A DNA stretch of 64,000 nucleotides from Pyrenopolyporus hunteri (lineage: Eukaryota > Ascomycota > Sordariomycetes > Xylariales > Hypoxylaceae), in contig CADCXC010000011.1 in assembly GCA_902806595.1 (NCBI GenBank), positions 2,170,001 to 2,234,000 of the forward strand, written 5' to 3'. Below are positions 1 to 13,975 of the stretch, in pieces. Every line of letters begins with the position of its first letter. Within the stretch, counting starts at the first letter, position 1. A model generated the notes under the pieces. It was not told where the DNA came from and searched no databases. It was given only the letters and a program-made list of their open reading frames with translations. Both the position numbers and the translations under genes were made by a program.

Positions 1-367
1 ATTTATGGGCGCCGGTGGAACACATCAGTTAAATATCACAGATGCTGGTTTCATGGGGTTATGGACGGAAAACGCTTCAGAGTTTCGGCTGGCTATTAAG
101 ACGAGGGCTCTCCCGTATAAAATAACTTAATAGCCATCTCCCGCTCTGTGTTACTAGGTGATTGTACAATATATACGAACATATATGCGAGTATCGTGGC
201 TGCTATGTACATACGACCGAGCAGCTGAAGATCCGGATATGTCTACTTCAGAGAATAACTTGCGAATGACTTGCTCTTACACCGCCGCCTTCTAGATGTC
301 CTCTTTCCCCAAGCCTGGTCGCTATATGAAATGACGTGAGAAGGTCTTGGGCGAATGCCCTTAATCT
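1..367. other. Intergenic, downstream of the Zn2Cys6 gene
   Basis: No convincing coding sequence, tRNA or repeat is visible. The composition is ordinary and unlike the AT-rich blocks further right. It probably holds the 3' untranslated region and terminator of the minus-strand regulator gene that ends at 368. Confidence 0.5.
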
Positions 368-3007
368 CTAAAACATGTCTTTGAAGTGCTGATATACACT
401 GCTTCCCATTCCGTAGGCCACCGTTACGTTGTTGTCGATAGGAGGCGCGCTGGCCGGGGCCAGACTACTATTTGAATCGGTGCCCTTCTCCATGTAGCCC
501 TCGAATATCCGGGACATCTCATTTGAGATTTGATGTCCGTTCTGGACACCGTTGAACGTGGAGGATGTTCCCGGTGCGGGGGGTGACCGCGAACCGCATA
601 TAGGAGGAGTCGAAGTAACACCCATCTGACCGGTAGCCAACCCAGCCATCGTGAGCGCTGCTGTGGAGTGAGGGTCCTGGTCCAAGCCGAGATGAGGTGC
701 TACTTCCCGAAGCGATTTGATGGTGCTCCAGAGGCGCTGCGAGACCCATGACTTAGACGAGAGGTCCTTGACTAGCTCCAGAGCCAGATAAAACTCGTTG
801 CGGCACGACGAGCTGAAATTGACTGGAGCATGGCAGGACGCGAGGAAGAGCACCGCGATCGCTGCTAACAGGAATTGGTGGTAGAATACCTGGATCTTCC
901 TGTAGATGTTTGTGGTATTATTTAGATGAGTTAAATAACAAATGGTGTTCTTCGCCAGCTTGACGGCGCGCTCGGCGAATTGCATGTTCTCCATGATGCT
1001 GCTATGAGTGTGAAGGATGGGGGTATATAGCCATGTGCGGATTTGGTTGAAGCGGAGGTACGTCCAGATCTGTAACCGCTGGATATTGTATTCTTTCAGG
1101 GAGTGTATTGGAGGATTTAGGTACCTAGGCAACGCCTCCCAATCAGATAATTCGAGCTGGGTCGTCTGAGGCACCTCGGTATACCATTGTTTTATTTGGC
1201 AGTCCAATTCTTCGATATCAGCAGGAAGCACCTCTAGTGCCACGTTAGGCTCAAAATTTCGTACGAGTCGCCAGACCTTTGCGCTGAGCTTTGAGTAGGT
1301 AATCATCGCGACTAGGTAAGGATGTGAATCCTTTCCGCCAGGGTCAGAATCGATGGAGTTTCTTGAGTTTGATCGAGAGGGGGAGGTGTCCGTTTATCCA
1401 TAAGAATTCGGCTACTTACAGGATACGGCAACTGAGGGTCGATTTCATCGTCCGGAACGGTAAACGGTAGACCGGTGCCGAATGCCCACCGACGATCCAG
1501 GACGAAAGCTGCCCAAAATGTATTAATGGCGCTGTTGCGTTCCTCCTCATCGGCGATTCGTTGGATTGCGTCGCGCCGATGAAGGCCGAGCTCGAAACAA
1601 AGCCGTGTTACTTGGCCCATCGTACGCCAGGCGAGGATCTCGTCGTTGGCGAGGAAATAATAACCAGCCTTGCCGGATTGTCAGCTCCTACGAACCTCGA
1701 GCCCCTTCATTGGGGTAGGTAAAAGTGCCCGGGTAGGGACAAGGCGCGGATCATCCAGGAACGAGGGTAAGACGTACCACGAGAGCTAGGATCGGCATAT
1801 TCTTCACGTCACTGGGGTCGGACATCAACATTCTATCCGTCGTCGGTCGGACGCTATTAAAGAGCCTCTGGGCTTTCTCACTATTTCCATGTTCCTCGAC
1901 TTGTAAGGCGCAACACACAACGAGCTTAAGCACCAAGGTATTGCGATCCTTAATACCGCCTTCCTCGCCATATAGAGGTAAGAAGTTCTTCCTAGCTGCC
2001 TCCATCCACGAGGATAGATTTCGGGCGTGACGGATGACCGATTCGATCCGGATGACGGGATACATAATGCCAACCTCCTCGTCATGCACGCGACATAACC
2101 GCACTAACTCGTCCTTATCGAACTCCCATAACGGATCGTGGGGCGGTGCGTTAGGGGTTGTGGCTATTTGCGATGTCATATTCGGAGATGGCGCCGGACT
2201 CTCCTGAGCGGGGCTATCGAGCTCACCCCCATCAGGAGGATTACTGTAGCCCATCTTGTGTAGTGTATTCTTAGCGACATCTAAGTTGAATCGGGTGCTC
2301 GTCGGCCCGCGGAAGCTAGTTTGCCGGGCTTGCTGCGGATCAACCGGTCTATGTATGGGGGTGATGGAGGGGATCGAAGACGTAGACGGCGTGCTCGAGG
2401 CGGAGGGCAGGGTAGCCGGTCGGTCTTGGATGGGAGCTAAGCGCAAGGCCTCAGATCTTAGAGCGTTCATGCTCGTGAATAGGGCGTCGACCTGTTCTTG
2501 TAGCTGGCTGACCTTGCTGGCCATCTGCTTGTACTCATCCGAGTCCTTGAACGAATTGGAGCAGCAATTGGGTGCGTAGAGGCATTGGAGGTTGAGGTTG
2601 CCGCATCGCTGACATGGGGTCTCGCCATTGCATTTGATCTTGCGTCGCTTGCACTCGTTACTGGACGGAAGCATGCGCAAACTCGGTCAACACGCCATTC
2701 GCCATCCTAAACCCGGATCGCGTATCGCTATGCGACCGGATGTGTTGGCTAGAAGATATAGAGCTAACGGGACTCACCAAGCTATAGAGATATATCTGTT
2801 CCTCTTACTCCTCTGCTGCGGGGGGCCTTTCGAGCCCGGTGATTCGTCTGCGCTATTCTTCCTTTTGGCGCTGGTCACGATTGCCGGGCTGTTGCCGCTG
2901 TTGTTATGTTGTTGAGAGCCGGGGGACACTGGCAGCGCTGACGCAGGGGCTTCGGCTAGAGTAGTCAAGAATCGCACCTCGCCGACTTGGTTCTCGAAGA
3001 ATTCCAT
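368..3007 (-). CDS. Zn(II)2Cys6 transcription factor with fungal-specific (MHR) domain, four exons
   Basis: Predicted nuclear DNA-binding regulator of about 774 residues. Proposed exons on the minus strand are 3007-2778, 2660-1778, 1668-1420 and 1330-368. The introns are 117, 109 and 89 bp, with donors GTGAGT, GTACGT and GTAAGT and phases that join cleanly. The first junction creates the first zinc cysteine. The assembled finger is C77-x2-C80-x6-C87-x5-C93-x2-C96-x6-C103, a canonical binuclear cluster, preceded by a basic stretch (KRKN, QRSKRNR). A short heptad-like segment (SKVSQLQEQVDALF) follows and may be the dimerising coiled coil. The middle of the protein has middle-homology-region features such as LAWRTMGQ, ELGLHRRD and HPYLVAMITYSKL. 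The C-terminal tail is low complexity, rich in Ser and Pro. The start is the first ATG of the exon upstream of the finger. Target genes cannot be told from sequence. An alternative first exon further upstream is possible. Confidence 0.88.
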
Positions 3008-4168
3008 GATGCCATTCCTCCGAAACGCCCGTAGCTTTGTTATTGCTGATGCCGCGATCGATTCTCGTCGACGCTAGCATCGTGTTTTAGCGTGGTATTT
3101 GAGTCGAGGAGGGTGAGGGTGGGAGGATGGTTGATCGCGACGAGACTGTTCCGCCCCACCGTTGTTGAAGGATCGGTGCTTTAGGTAGTCTCAATTATGG
3201 ATCTGCCACCCAGGAGGAGAGGGCTCTGTTACGGGGGTGTTACTCGTTTTTTAGATGCGGATTACTGCGGTAAGACTCTGGGTTGTAATTGGTCTCAGGG
3301 CCCTAACCAAGAAAAAGCCTCGGTATTTGCTAGTCAATGTAAGAAGTCTACCGATTGGTACCTACCTATCTAACTACCAGGAAGCTATGCGTAGGTAGAT
3401 ATCCAGCAGGTGCTAGGTTTGGTAGATACCTAATACCCACCTACTTGTGTAAATGCTGATATATCAGTGTAAGTTGGCAGCGTCTGTGATCGGGATACCG
3501 AAACGAACTCTCTTCGATAGTTTAAAAACGTTACCAAAACGTAACCAAATCGTTTATATAGTAACCACCTTGAGCATATAGTAGGTACTCACGGTGGAAA
3601 GGTACCTAGTAAGCAGCTGTCATGTAAGGCGCCCTCTTGGTCCATTGAATTGTCGCCCCTAGTGTGGTCTCTCAGGACCTGAATAGGGCTTCCGTCTTCC
3701 GGGTTAAGTCGCTCAACCAAATAGGGCTTTAGAGTATGGTTAAGCATGGCACACAACAGGACTCAAGACACTTAAATGCCGAGACGAATAATTGCAATTA
3801 GATTATTTCGTGAAAGACCCTCTACCCTTTTGACTCCTCTTCAGCTCCATCTTGAAAGTGTAAGATACGGCGATAAGAGGTAAGCATTGTATTCCTTAAA
3901 CCAGCCTATTTCCCGCGAAGTATAAATTACATCAAGGGGGTAAGAGTGAACACGATGTGAGTCGTGGTTTTATTGCAACAAGAAAAAAATCTTCAACCTA
4001 AGGCTGCGTTTTGTCATATAATTGTATCTAAGCATAGATGGGAGATTCGATTGTAATCGGGAAAATATGTAGCAGGTAACAAGTTTTTGCAAATACTGAA
4101 AGGCAGTCATACTCAATCGGGCGCGTAGGGGTTCTAGATGTAGGCCATGATTCCTCAAAATGCACTAT
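3008..4168. promoter_or_regulatory. Upstream region of the Zn2Cys6 gene, with TACCTA-type repeats
   Basis: This is non-coding sequence of ordinary composition. Between about 3354 and 3620 it carries many TACCTA/TAGGTA half-motifs and their palindromic combinations, the same class of motif that fills other intergenic spaces in the window. One 62-codon open frame at 3970-4158 on the minus strand has no recognisable family and is probably chance. Before the block 1 insertion this DNA was joined to the upstream region of the HET gene, so it is one half of a once-shared divergent promoter region. No specific TATA box or operator can be assigned. Confidence 0.45.
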
Positions 4169-4174
4169 GATTCG
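4169..4174. repeat. Left target-site duplication GATTCG of block 1
   Basis: GATTCG lies directly outside the left inverted repeat. The same six bases lie directly outside the right inverted repeat at 31962-31967. The neighbouring bases differ on the two sides, so six is the maximum exact length with these termini. Confidence 0.7.
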
Positions 4175-4261
4175 CACGTCGGACCGTAAGAAGATTTTCC
4201 GTCAAACCGTTAAATCGAAAAATTTTTAAATGTTAGACCTACTTTTTAACTATAGTTACGT
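4175..4261 (+). repeat. Left terminal inverted repeat of block 1
   Basis: Starts CACGTCGGACCGTAAG and aligns without gaps to the reverse complement of 31961-31875 over 87 bp. Similarity continues to about 4274 after one 8-nt indel (shared AAAAACTATAAA). The outermost bases keep more G and C than the interior. Confidence 0.75.
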
Positions 4262-4527
4262 AAAAACTATAAAGGGTTATAAAACATATACCATTAAATT
4301 ATATAATTATTTAATTAAATGATAAATTTATAATATAATTAAAAAAAATAATAAACTTATTTTTATAAATTAAATAAAATTGTAATAAAAAAATCATTGT
4401 AAATATACGATGTTAAATAAATAAAAAATCGTTAATAAATAACCGAAATAAAATTATACGATCGTATAATAAAGGGTAAGGAAATAAAAGAAATTAATTA
4501 AATTATATATATTTAAAAATTATAAAT

Positions 4528-4690
4528 AAATTAACTTCGTATTAATCGATATTTATATTTTTTTTAAAAATTTATATTTTAAATTTTCGTCGTATAAAAT
4601 AATAAAATACTTAATAAAAATATATCTACCGTTATTATCGTTACGGTAAATATTTTAATATAAAATTACATTATTATATATAATTTTTAA
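4528..4690 (+). repeat. Dispersed repeat R, copy near the left end of block 1
   Basis: About 160 bp align in the same orientation with 30851-31015; both contain TTAACTTCGTATTAAT and AATAATAAAA, then TTATTATCGTTACG. Weaker plus-strand similarity is seen at about 16595-16690. Reverse-complement copies lie at about 23340-23600 and 29990-30250. No coding potential remains. It could be the end of an unrecognised transposon or a MITE-like repeat. Confidence 0.6.
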
Positions 4691-4776
4691 AAAATAATAA
4701 ATTATCGATAATATAATATAAAATAATTTCATTATTTTATTTTAATATATATAAACCTCGTAATTTTCCTTTTTAT

Positions 4777-5043
4777 TATAATTTAATGTAATTAATTTAA
4801 TTTTATTAAATAATTAATATCGAAGCTTTAATCGATTACGTAATTAAAGTTTATATATAAAACCGCGATTTAACTTTAATACGACGCGTAATATTAAAAA
4901 TTAAAAATTAAATTTCGTTAATATTATAAAAAAAAAAAAAAAAAATTAAATTACGATTTTATATATAAATTTTAACGACGTAATTAATTAAAACTTCGAT
5001 ATTTATTATTTAATAAAATTAATTTAACCGTATTAAATTGTAA
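4777..5043. repeat. Long imperfect palindrome with an A-tract in the loop
   Basis: The two arms, roughly 4777-4876 and 4946-5043, are inverted copies. Both carry TATATATAAA next to CGATTTAA or its mutated form, then an AATATCGAAG element, then TTTAATTTTATTAAATAAT. The loop of about 70 bp includes a run of 19 A at 4928-4946. The right arm plus loop is the A-tract module that recurs elsewhere in the block. This could be a MITE or two modules inserted head to head. Confidence 0.6.
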
Positions 5044-6432
5044 TAATTTAAAAATTTATATATTTTATTATATTTTTAATCGAATTATTTTAACTTTTAA
5101 AGTTTTATAATATATAATAAAAATTTTAATATCGTAAAATAAATAAATAATAAATAAATATAAATAAAAATATAATAAAATAAATAATTATTTAAATATA
5201 TTATATATATAATAATATTTACATATAATATTAAATATTAATAATTAACTTTTTACGTTTAAATTCTTAAATTTAATTAATTATATTAAATAACTAAACT
5301 TTAATATTTTTAATTATTTTAAAAACGAAAGTTAAAATCGATATCGATTTTTCGACTTAAATAAATATTAAAAATAATTTAAAAATAATTTTAAATACGT
5401 CATTTATTTATATATATTTTTTTACGTTTATAATAATTAAATTAATTATTTAATATATATTAATAAAATAATATATATCACGTCGATAAAAACATTTATT
5501 ATTATTATTATTATAATAATACCCGAAATAAACACCGTAAAAATAATTAAATAAAACGATATAATATTAAAAAAAACTTTAATTTATTTTATAATTTATA
5601 TAAATATATTTTAAAAATAAAATAATATTAATAATTATTACGTAAACGATTATAAATAATTAAAAACCGTATTCGATAATAAAAATATATATAAATTAAT
5701 TTATTTTTAAAATTATTAACTAACGATTAAAATTATATTAATTTTAATTTTCGATATCGACGGTTTTAATTATAATTACGATTATTAAAAATAATAGTTT
5801 ATTTTAATTTAAATTAATAATAAATATTATTAATTAATTAAAAAAATAAAAAAACGTAAAATTAATTTTATTTATTAATTTTAAATTATTTTTATTATCA
5901 ATTTATTTATAAAAGTTTTTTTAACTTTCGTTAAAACTTAAATAATATAATTAATCGAAGTAACGTTATCGGTTATTTTTAACCGTTTATTATTATTATT
6001 AATATAATAAATAATCGATTATATAAATTTTAAAAAAAAATTTCTTTTTTTTTTAAATTTTAATTAAAAGATTTTACTTAATTTTAATTAAAATTTTACT
6101 TAATATTAATAAAGTTAACCGTTTTCGATTTAATTATTATAAAAATAGTAAATTAATTATTTTATTTAAAAATAACGATATTAATATATTATTATTAAGG
6201 ACGAATATTTTACGATAAATTTATTTATTATTTATTTAATTTATTTAAGGATATTTTAAAAATAAATATAATAAAATCTTCGAATTTCGTTAATTTAATT
6301 TAACGTAATAATATTAAAAAATATATAATATATTTAATCGAAATTTCGAAATATAAAAATTAAATATTTAAAATTATAAAATAAAATTAATATATAAATA
6401 TTTTAAAAAAAATAAAATATAAAAAAATTATT

Positions 6433-6490
6433 ATAAAAAACGTAAATTATTATAAAAAACGTAAATTTTTATAAAAAACACGAATTTATA
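6433..6490. repeat. Short tandem repeat, unit about 19 bp
   Basis: Three consecutive degenerate copies of a unit close to TTATTATAAAAAACGTAAA, the last ending in CACGAA. It sits within RIP-degraded DNA and has no visible coding role. Confidence 0.5.
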
Positions 6491-8239
6491 TAAAAAGATA
6501 TTATAAGAAATACATTTATTTATATTTTAAAATATATTAATGAATAAATTTCGAATAAATTTTTATTAATATTAATTAAATTATTATTTTTAAAATATTT
6601 TAAAAAAAAAATCATTAAATATAATTTATTTTTAAATTATAAAAAAATAAAATTAAAAGATTTATTAATTTAAACGATAGTTATAATTAATAAATTTTAA
6701 TATTATTTTTTAATTATTTAATAAATATTTAAATATTTATCGATTTATTTCGTAAATATTTATATTTATATATTAATTTATTTAAAGTAAATATTTAAAT
6801 ACTTATTAATTATATTTAATTTAATTATATATTTTAACGAAAAATTTTAAATTATTAATTATTTACTTATTTTAATATTTAACGTAACGTTAAACGAATA
6901 CGAAAAAATAAAAATAAAAGTAGTCGAAAACGGGAAAATTACGGTTAAAAATGTTATAAATTTAATATAAAAAAAAAATTAATGAAATTTTTAAACGCGT
7001 TATAAATCGCGTTATAATACTTATAAAATAGTAATTTCGTTTAAATTATACGGGTAATAATATAAGTGAAAATAATATTATTTTTAAAAAGTATTATTTT
7101 AATGAAAATTATTATTTAAATAAAAAGTTAATTTAATTAATTTATAAACTTTAAACGGTATTAATAACATTATTTTATATAATAATTTTATAGTAATTTA
7201 ATTACGTTTTTAATTAATTATTCGTTTAAATATTATATAATATAAATAATATTTAATAAAAAAATATGTACGTTTAATAATGTATAATAATTTAAGTGTA
7301 TATATAAATCCTTCGAAAAAATAAAAAAAAGTAATAAAAAAAAAAAAACGAAGCGTTTATTTCGCTTTAATATAAAATAACCCACCGATAATTATTTTAT
7401 TATAATTTTAATAATGTAAATATTAATATTATTACGTTTTTATATCGTTTATTATTATTAATTGTTTTTTAAATTTAAATAATTTTTTTTATATAATAAT
7501 TAAATTAAAAAATTTACCGTATTTATTAAATTTAGTTTATAATTAACGTTTTTTCGTCGGTTAATTTTACCCGTAAAAATATGTCATTTAAATTTATTTA
7601 TTAATAAAATTTAACTTACTTTTATTTTTAAATGATTTAAACATTTATTATTTTTTTAAAAATATTATTTTCGCGTTATTTACCGTGGAAAACGTAAAAA
7701 ATAACGAAAAAATAATAAATAATATATTCGTAAATTTAACCATTAATAATATAATAATAAATAACGAAAAATTAAATAAAAAAAACGACGTAATTAATTC
7801 GTTTTTTTTTAAATCGATAAACGATTTTAATAAAATATATTATCTTTTAAATTTTTAAATTAAAATAATAATAATTAAATAACTTATTTTAAAAACGTAT
7901 TTAATTAATCGTATTAAATATACGTTAAAATATTCGTTTTAAAATTATTTATTTTTTATTAATTAAAAATAATATTATTTCGATTTATATTAATATTAAA
8001 ATCATTTTATTTTATTTACTTTTTTTAATAATATTAATAATAAATCGAAATTTTCGAATAATACTTTTCGATATCGAACGAAAAAATTATTAATATATTA
8101 TTAAATAACGACATTTTAAATATATTTTTTTTATTTATATTTAATTAAAATATATCGAAAAATTACCGTTTCGTAATAAACGAGTAATTAAAACGACATC
8201 GATAAAAATAAAAATAAACGTAGTTTTTATTAACGCGAT

Positions 8240-8450
8240 ATCGCGATTATCGCGATTCGATATAATTAACTTAATTTTTTTAAGTAATCGATATTAAAGT
8301 TTCGATCGAATACACCGTTAAAACCCATATATAAAACCGTAATTTAATTTTCTTTTTTTTTTTTTTTTATAATATTAATAAAATTTAATTTTTAATTTTT
8401 AATATTATAAATTATATTAACGATTTTTTATTTTATAAATCGATATCGTT
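8240..8450 (-). repeat. A-tract module, inverted copy
   Basis: The reverse complement contains AATATTAAAAATTAAAAATT, then a run of A, then AAATTACGGTTTTATATATG and AACTTTAATATCGATTA. This is the same order as at 4880-5043, 30360-30540 and 31443-31600. Further diverged minus-strand copies lie at about 14090-14190, 16380-16490 and 31715-31810. This module is the most repeated unit in block 1 and has no coding capacity. Confidence 0.6.
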
Positions 8451-11400
8451 TATTTAAAATATTTCGACATCGAAAATAAAATTAATAATTAAATCGTTTA
8501 ATTTTATTAATAATAAATATATTTTATTTTATTTTAAAAAAATAATTAATAATCGTAATATATATAAAAATAAATATTAAATATTTAAAATTTTTCGTAT
8601 CGATGTTATATTCGAAATAAAATCGACGTTTAATTTTTCGATTAACTTCGAATAATTTTTAAAAAATAAACATAATATATAAAAAACTTTAAACGTTATT
8701 AAATCTATATAATTATATCGATTTTTTTCCTTTTTAATAAATGGTTAAATTATTAACGTTTAATTTTTAATATTTAACATATATAAGTATTTTAATAAAA
8801 AATTTAATAATATATCGACATTAATTTTTTATAACGATTTCTTTTAAACTATATTATAAAAAACCATCGCTTCGTTTCGAAAAGTCGTAAATTAAAAATA
8901 TACGATAAAATTATTAAATTTAATGTTAATAAATAATATTTAAATATACTATTAATTTAAATTATTAAACCGTTAATTAATAAATTTTATACTTTTAAAT
9001 AATAAAAAAAAATAATAAAAATAATAAAAAAAATAATATATAATTATTATATAATATTATAAATAAAACCTTTTTTAAATTTAATAAAAAAAATAACTAT
9101 AATCGAATATATATTAATTTATAAATAAAAACAAACCGTTAAAATAAATATAAATATATAATTAATAAATTATTTTATTATATTATTAATTATATATTCG
9201 TATTTAATAATTTATTTCCATTCGTAAATACCTTTTATTATTTTTTTTTATTTTTATTTAAAACCATTTTATATAATCGAAATAAAATAAACGTTATCGA
9301 TATATTATTATTTAACATTTAATTTTAAACGACGAAATTTATTATTTTAATCGAATTTTTAAAAAATCGAATTTTTATTTTTTTATTTTTTCGATTAACG
9401 CGTTTATTTTATTACTCGACCCGTTAAAATACGGATTATTTAACGAAATATCGAATATTAAAAAAAAATTTATACGCGATATTAACGTTAAAATTAACGA
9501 TAATATTAATAACGAAAAAATAAAATATATACGTACGTACGTATATTTAATAAAATAAACGATAAAATAATTAACGTAGTCGTTAAATTTAAAAACGAAC
9601 GATAAAAATATTTTTTAATTAACGTTAAATTTAAACGAACGAAAATAAATAATCGTTTATAAAAATCTCGTTAATTTTAATCATTAAATTTAAATCCATT
9701 CGATCGTTAATTTTTTACGTTAAATATAAAATATCCATTTTTTATTCGATACGACTTTTTACGTTCTTTTTTATTTAAGCGGACTTTTAATATAACTTTT
9801 TCGACGTTCGTAAATTTAAATTTACACGATTTTTATTTACAACTTAATTAAGTCGTTTCGACGGTAAAACGGCGAAAATTTTATACTTTTAATAATTTAA
9901 AAGTATTTTTTTAATTAACTTCGTTAATAAAAAAAGTTAATAATGTCGAAAAAAATAACCGTTAAATATTATAATTTTTTTTTTTTTTTATAGTTAAAAA
10001 AATATCTATTTTTTTTAATGGTTATTTTTATTTATTATAATATAATCGTTTAATTTTATAAGTTTATAATTTGATAAATTATAAACGATATAATAAAAAT
10101 TAAATAAAACTCGTAAATAATAATAAAATTATTATATAAATATAATATAATAATTATTTTATTAATTAATAAAAATAATTTATTCGAATTTATAAAAAAA
10201 CTTAAATACGTATAAATGTCGCGGTTAAAAATTTCGTACACGTATTTTAAATTTTATATAATAAAAATTATAATAATATTTAAATTATATTATAATATTA
10301 TACATTAATATTTATACCTTTAAAATAAACCGTTTAAATTTATTATATTTTAATGGGTAAATTAATGTATTATATTTATATATTTTTAAAATTAAAATAA
10401 TTTTTATAATGAAAATAAAATAAAAGAAATTTTAATTATATATATATTATATTTTATTAATTTAAATATATTATATTTAAAATTTTATAATAATTTATTC
10501 CTTTAATTTAATACGTTTATTAATAAAATTTATAATATTTTTTTACGTTAAATCGTATATTATACATTATTTATAACCGCGGAATTTTTAACCGTAATAT
10601 ATATTTTTTTTTTTTTAAATTTTAAATATATTTTTAAAAAAAATAAAATAAAATAAAAATAAACGTATTTATTATTACGATAAATATACTTTTAAAATAA
10701 TGATTTTAAATTTTTTTTATATATATATATATATATATATAATTCGAATTTAATACTCGTATCTTAATAATATATATAACGATTATATACGATTTAACGT
10801 TTTAAATATTATTTACCGTTAATAATTTTTTTTATAAAATTTAAATCTAAATAAATATTTAAATTTATCTATTAATTTTTTTAATATTATAATTTAATAA
10901 TATAATATTACGTAAATAAATTTTTATTTTTATAATTAATTAATCCGTAATTATTACTTTATTAATTAAATTTATTTTTTTTAAAATTATATTTTTTTAT
11001 TTAATAATTAAACGTTACGTATTATAATTATTTAAATAAACGCCCCGTATAATTTTAATACCTTAAATAATAACGTAATTATAATAATAAATATTTTTTT
11101 TATATTAATTAAATTTTTAAAAATAATTAAAAGTAATAAAACGATTTAAACTTTTATAATTTAAATTATAAAAACTATAAATCGATTATATTTAAAAAGT
11201 TTTAACCATTATTATAAATTCGTAAAAATCGACTTCGTAAACGTAAACAATTAAAATTAAATTTATTTTTTTTTAAATACCTCGTAAAAATTCGAAGGAT
11301 TTAATATCGAATAAACAATTAAACGAAAAATACTTAAACGTTTACGTAAAAACGTAAATATTTTAATAAAAATTAAATCTAAATTTATATTAACATTTAT

Positions 11401-13289
11401 TATAAAATTAATTTTCTTTATAAAAACATTTAAATAATTTTTATTAATAATTATATTCGATAATTATTTACTTATATATTTAAACTACGAAAAAAACGAC
11501 ATCAATAAAATTTTACAAATAAAAAAAATAACCGTTTTTTATTATAAAAATAATCGAATACGTTTCGAAAAATTTAAATTAATCTTAACATTTATTTTAA
11601 AAAAAATAAATAAAAAACATTTCGTTTTATATCGAAATAAACTTTTTTATTAAATTTATTTTAATAAAAAATATTCGAATTTTAAATTCGATATTATTTT
11701 TTATATTAACTAATATTATATCAACGATTATATTTTCCACCGTAAATTATTCGAAGTAAAAACGTACGATTTTATTAAAACGAATGTACGAGTAAATATT
11801 AATTAAATTATTATCGTAAAAATTATTTCCGTTAAATAATATAATTTTAAAATAACGTTAATAATAATATATAATAAAATTAACACTATTCGACGGTTTA
11901 CGTACTTTAATTTTATTATAACTTAAAAAATATAATCGAAATACTTCGAACTTATAAACTTTATAAATATTTATATAATAATATCGTTAATTTTTTATTT
12001 CTTCGAAAATTTCTTTTTCCGTTAACGCATATAATTTTTAATTTCGAACCTTTTATTTCGAAAATAAACGCGTTTACATATTTTTTACGATACGTTATAA
12101 AAGTTAAATTATATATATTTTTAAAATATTATATATTAAAATATTTCGTTAAATAATTTTTTTATAACGTATAATTTTATATTACGTCGATTTAAAAAAA
12201 TAATTAACGACTTTAAATCCGTTATTATAAACTTTATAAATAACTCGAAATAACTTAACTTTAAACATACCGTCGCTTTTAAATATTAAATAAACGAAAA
12301 TATATATAATCGATTTTTCGATATATACGCTTTAAATTATTACCATTTAATTACATTAATAAAACCGTTAAATTTAAAACCTATTAATAAAACGCACTAT
12401 AATATATTAATAAAATTATTAAATAATTAATTACATAATACTATAAAATCGATTAAATATATTTACATTAAAAATATAATATTTTTTTCCCTTTATAAAA
12501 AACTTACTTCGATAATAACCCTAAAATATTCGATTTAATCGCTTTTAAATATAATATTTTTTTTCGAAAATTAATAAAAAAAAAAAAATAATATAACTTA
12601 AAAACCCGTAATTTTATATAAACGTAATTAACGGCGAAATTATTTTTTCGTATTTCGACATTAATATAATAAAATTAAATTAATACGTAACATTATAATA
12701 AAAATAAAACTTTTTTTATTTAAATATATATAAAATCGATTAAATCTTTTTTATAAAAAATTAAATAAATTAAAAAAATAATAAATTAAACTTTATTATT
12801 TTTTTTTTATTTATTTATATATTTATTTATAAAATTTATATTTCGTAACATTTTATATTATAAAACATATATAACATACATATAAAAAATAAAAAAATAT
12901 TAACTATAAATAATTTATATATAATTATTATTCGTAATATTATTTTATAATATTTTTAATATAAATATATTATTTTATTTAAATCTATAAATTAAAAATT
13001 TAAACGTTAAAAATAAAAAATAATACATTAAACTATAATTTTAAAAATTTTATAAATATTAAAATAAAACGATAAAACCATTTTATATTATATTATCGAT
13101 TATTTTTATAACACCACCGTTAAACGACCGCATAATATAATAACACTTAAAAATAAACTCTAACAATTCATTTTTTAACATTTATATACCTATTTATTAA
13201 AAATAAATAAAAACGATTATTTTTACGAAAATAATAATTAAAAATCCCACGTATTTATTATAAATTATATATAATAACAACTTAATTAT

Positions 13290-13975
13290 TTAACTTTTAT
13301 TAATACGTTAAATTTACGATACGTTATTTATTAAATTTATAATATTTTATTAATTAAATTATAATTTTTATTTATTTATTAAAACTATAAAAACTTACCT
13401 ATTAAATTATAATACTTTATTTATTAAATTTTAATACGTTATTTATTAAATTTATAATATTTTATTAATTAAATTATAATTTTTATTTATTAAAATTATA
13501 AAAACCCGTTTATTAAATTATAATATTTCATTTATTAAATTTTAATACGTCATTTATTAAACTTATAAAAAATTACTTATAAAATTTATATATAATATTT
13601 ATAATATTTATTAAACTTATAAAAAATTATTTATTAAATTAATAAAACGTTATTTATTAAATTTATAATATAACATTTATCGAATTTATAAAAAATTATT
13701 TATTAAATTTATAATACGTTATTTTTTTAATTTATAAAACGTTATTTATTAAACTTATAAAAAATTATCCGTTAAATTTATAATACGTTATTTATTAATT
13801 TTATAAAACGTTATTTATTAAATTTATAATATATCATCTATTAAATTTATAATACGCCATTTATTAACTTTACGATACATTATTTATTAATTTTATAATA
13901 CGTTATTTATTAATTTTACGATACGTTATTTATTAATTTTACGATACGTTATTTATCGAATTTTAATTTCCTTTA
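13290..13975. repeat. Degenerate minisatellite, unit about 24 bp
   Basis: About 680 bp of tandem units related to ACGTTATTTATTAAATTTAT plus a few A/T bases. Variants include ACGCCATTTATTAACTTT and ACGATACGTTATTTATTAAT. Most differences among units are C/T or G/A, consistent with RIP of a once more homogeneous array. Units vary slightly in length. Confidence 0.65.

Noticed and set aside
3970..4158. 62-codon open frame on the minus strand next to the block 1 boundary
   Set aside because: No domain, no compatible exon, and of a length expected by chance in a 1.2-kb intergenic region.
10056..10241. 61-codon open frame in AT block 1
   Set aside because: Composed almost only of Ile, Asn, Tyr, Leu, Phe and Lys, as any frame in AT-saturated DNA would be; no family resemblance.
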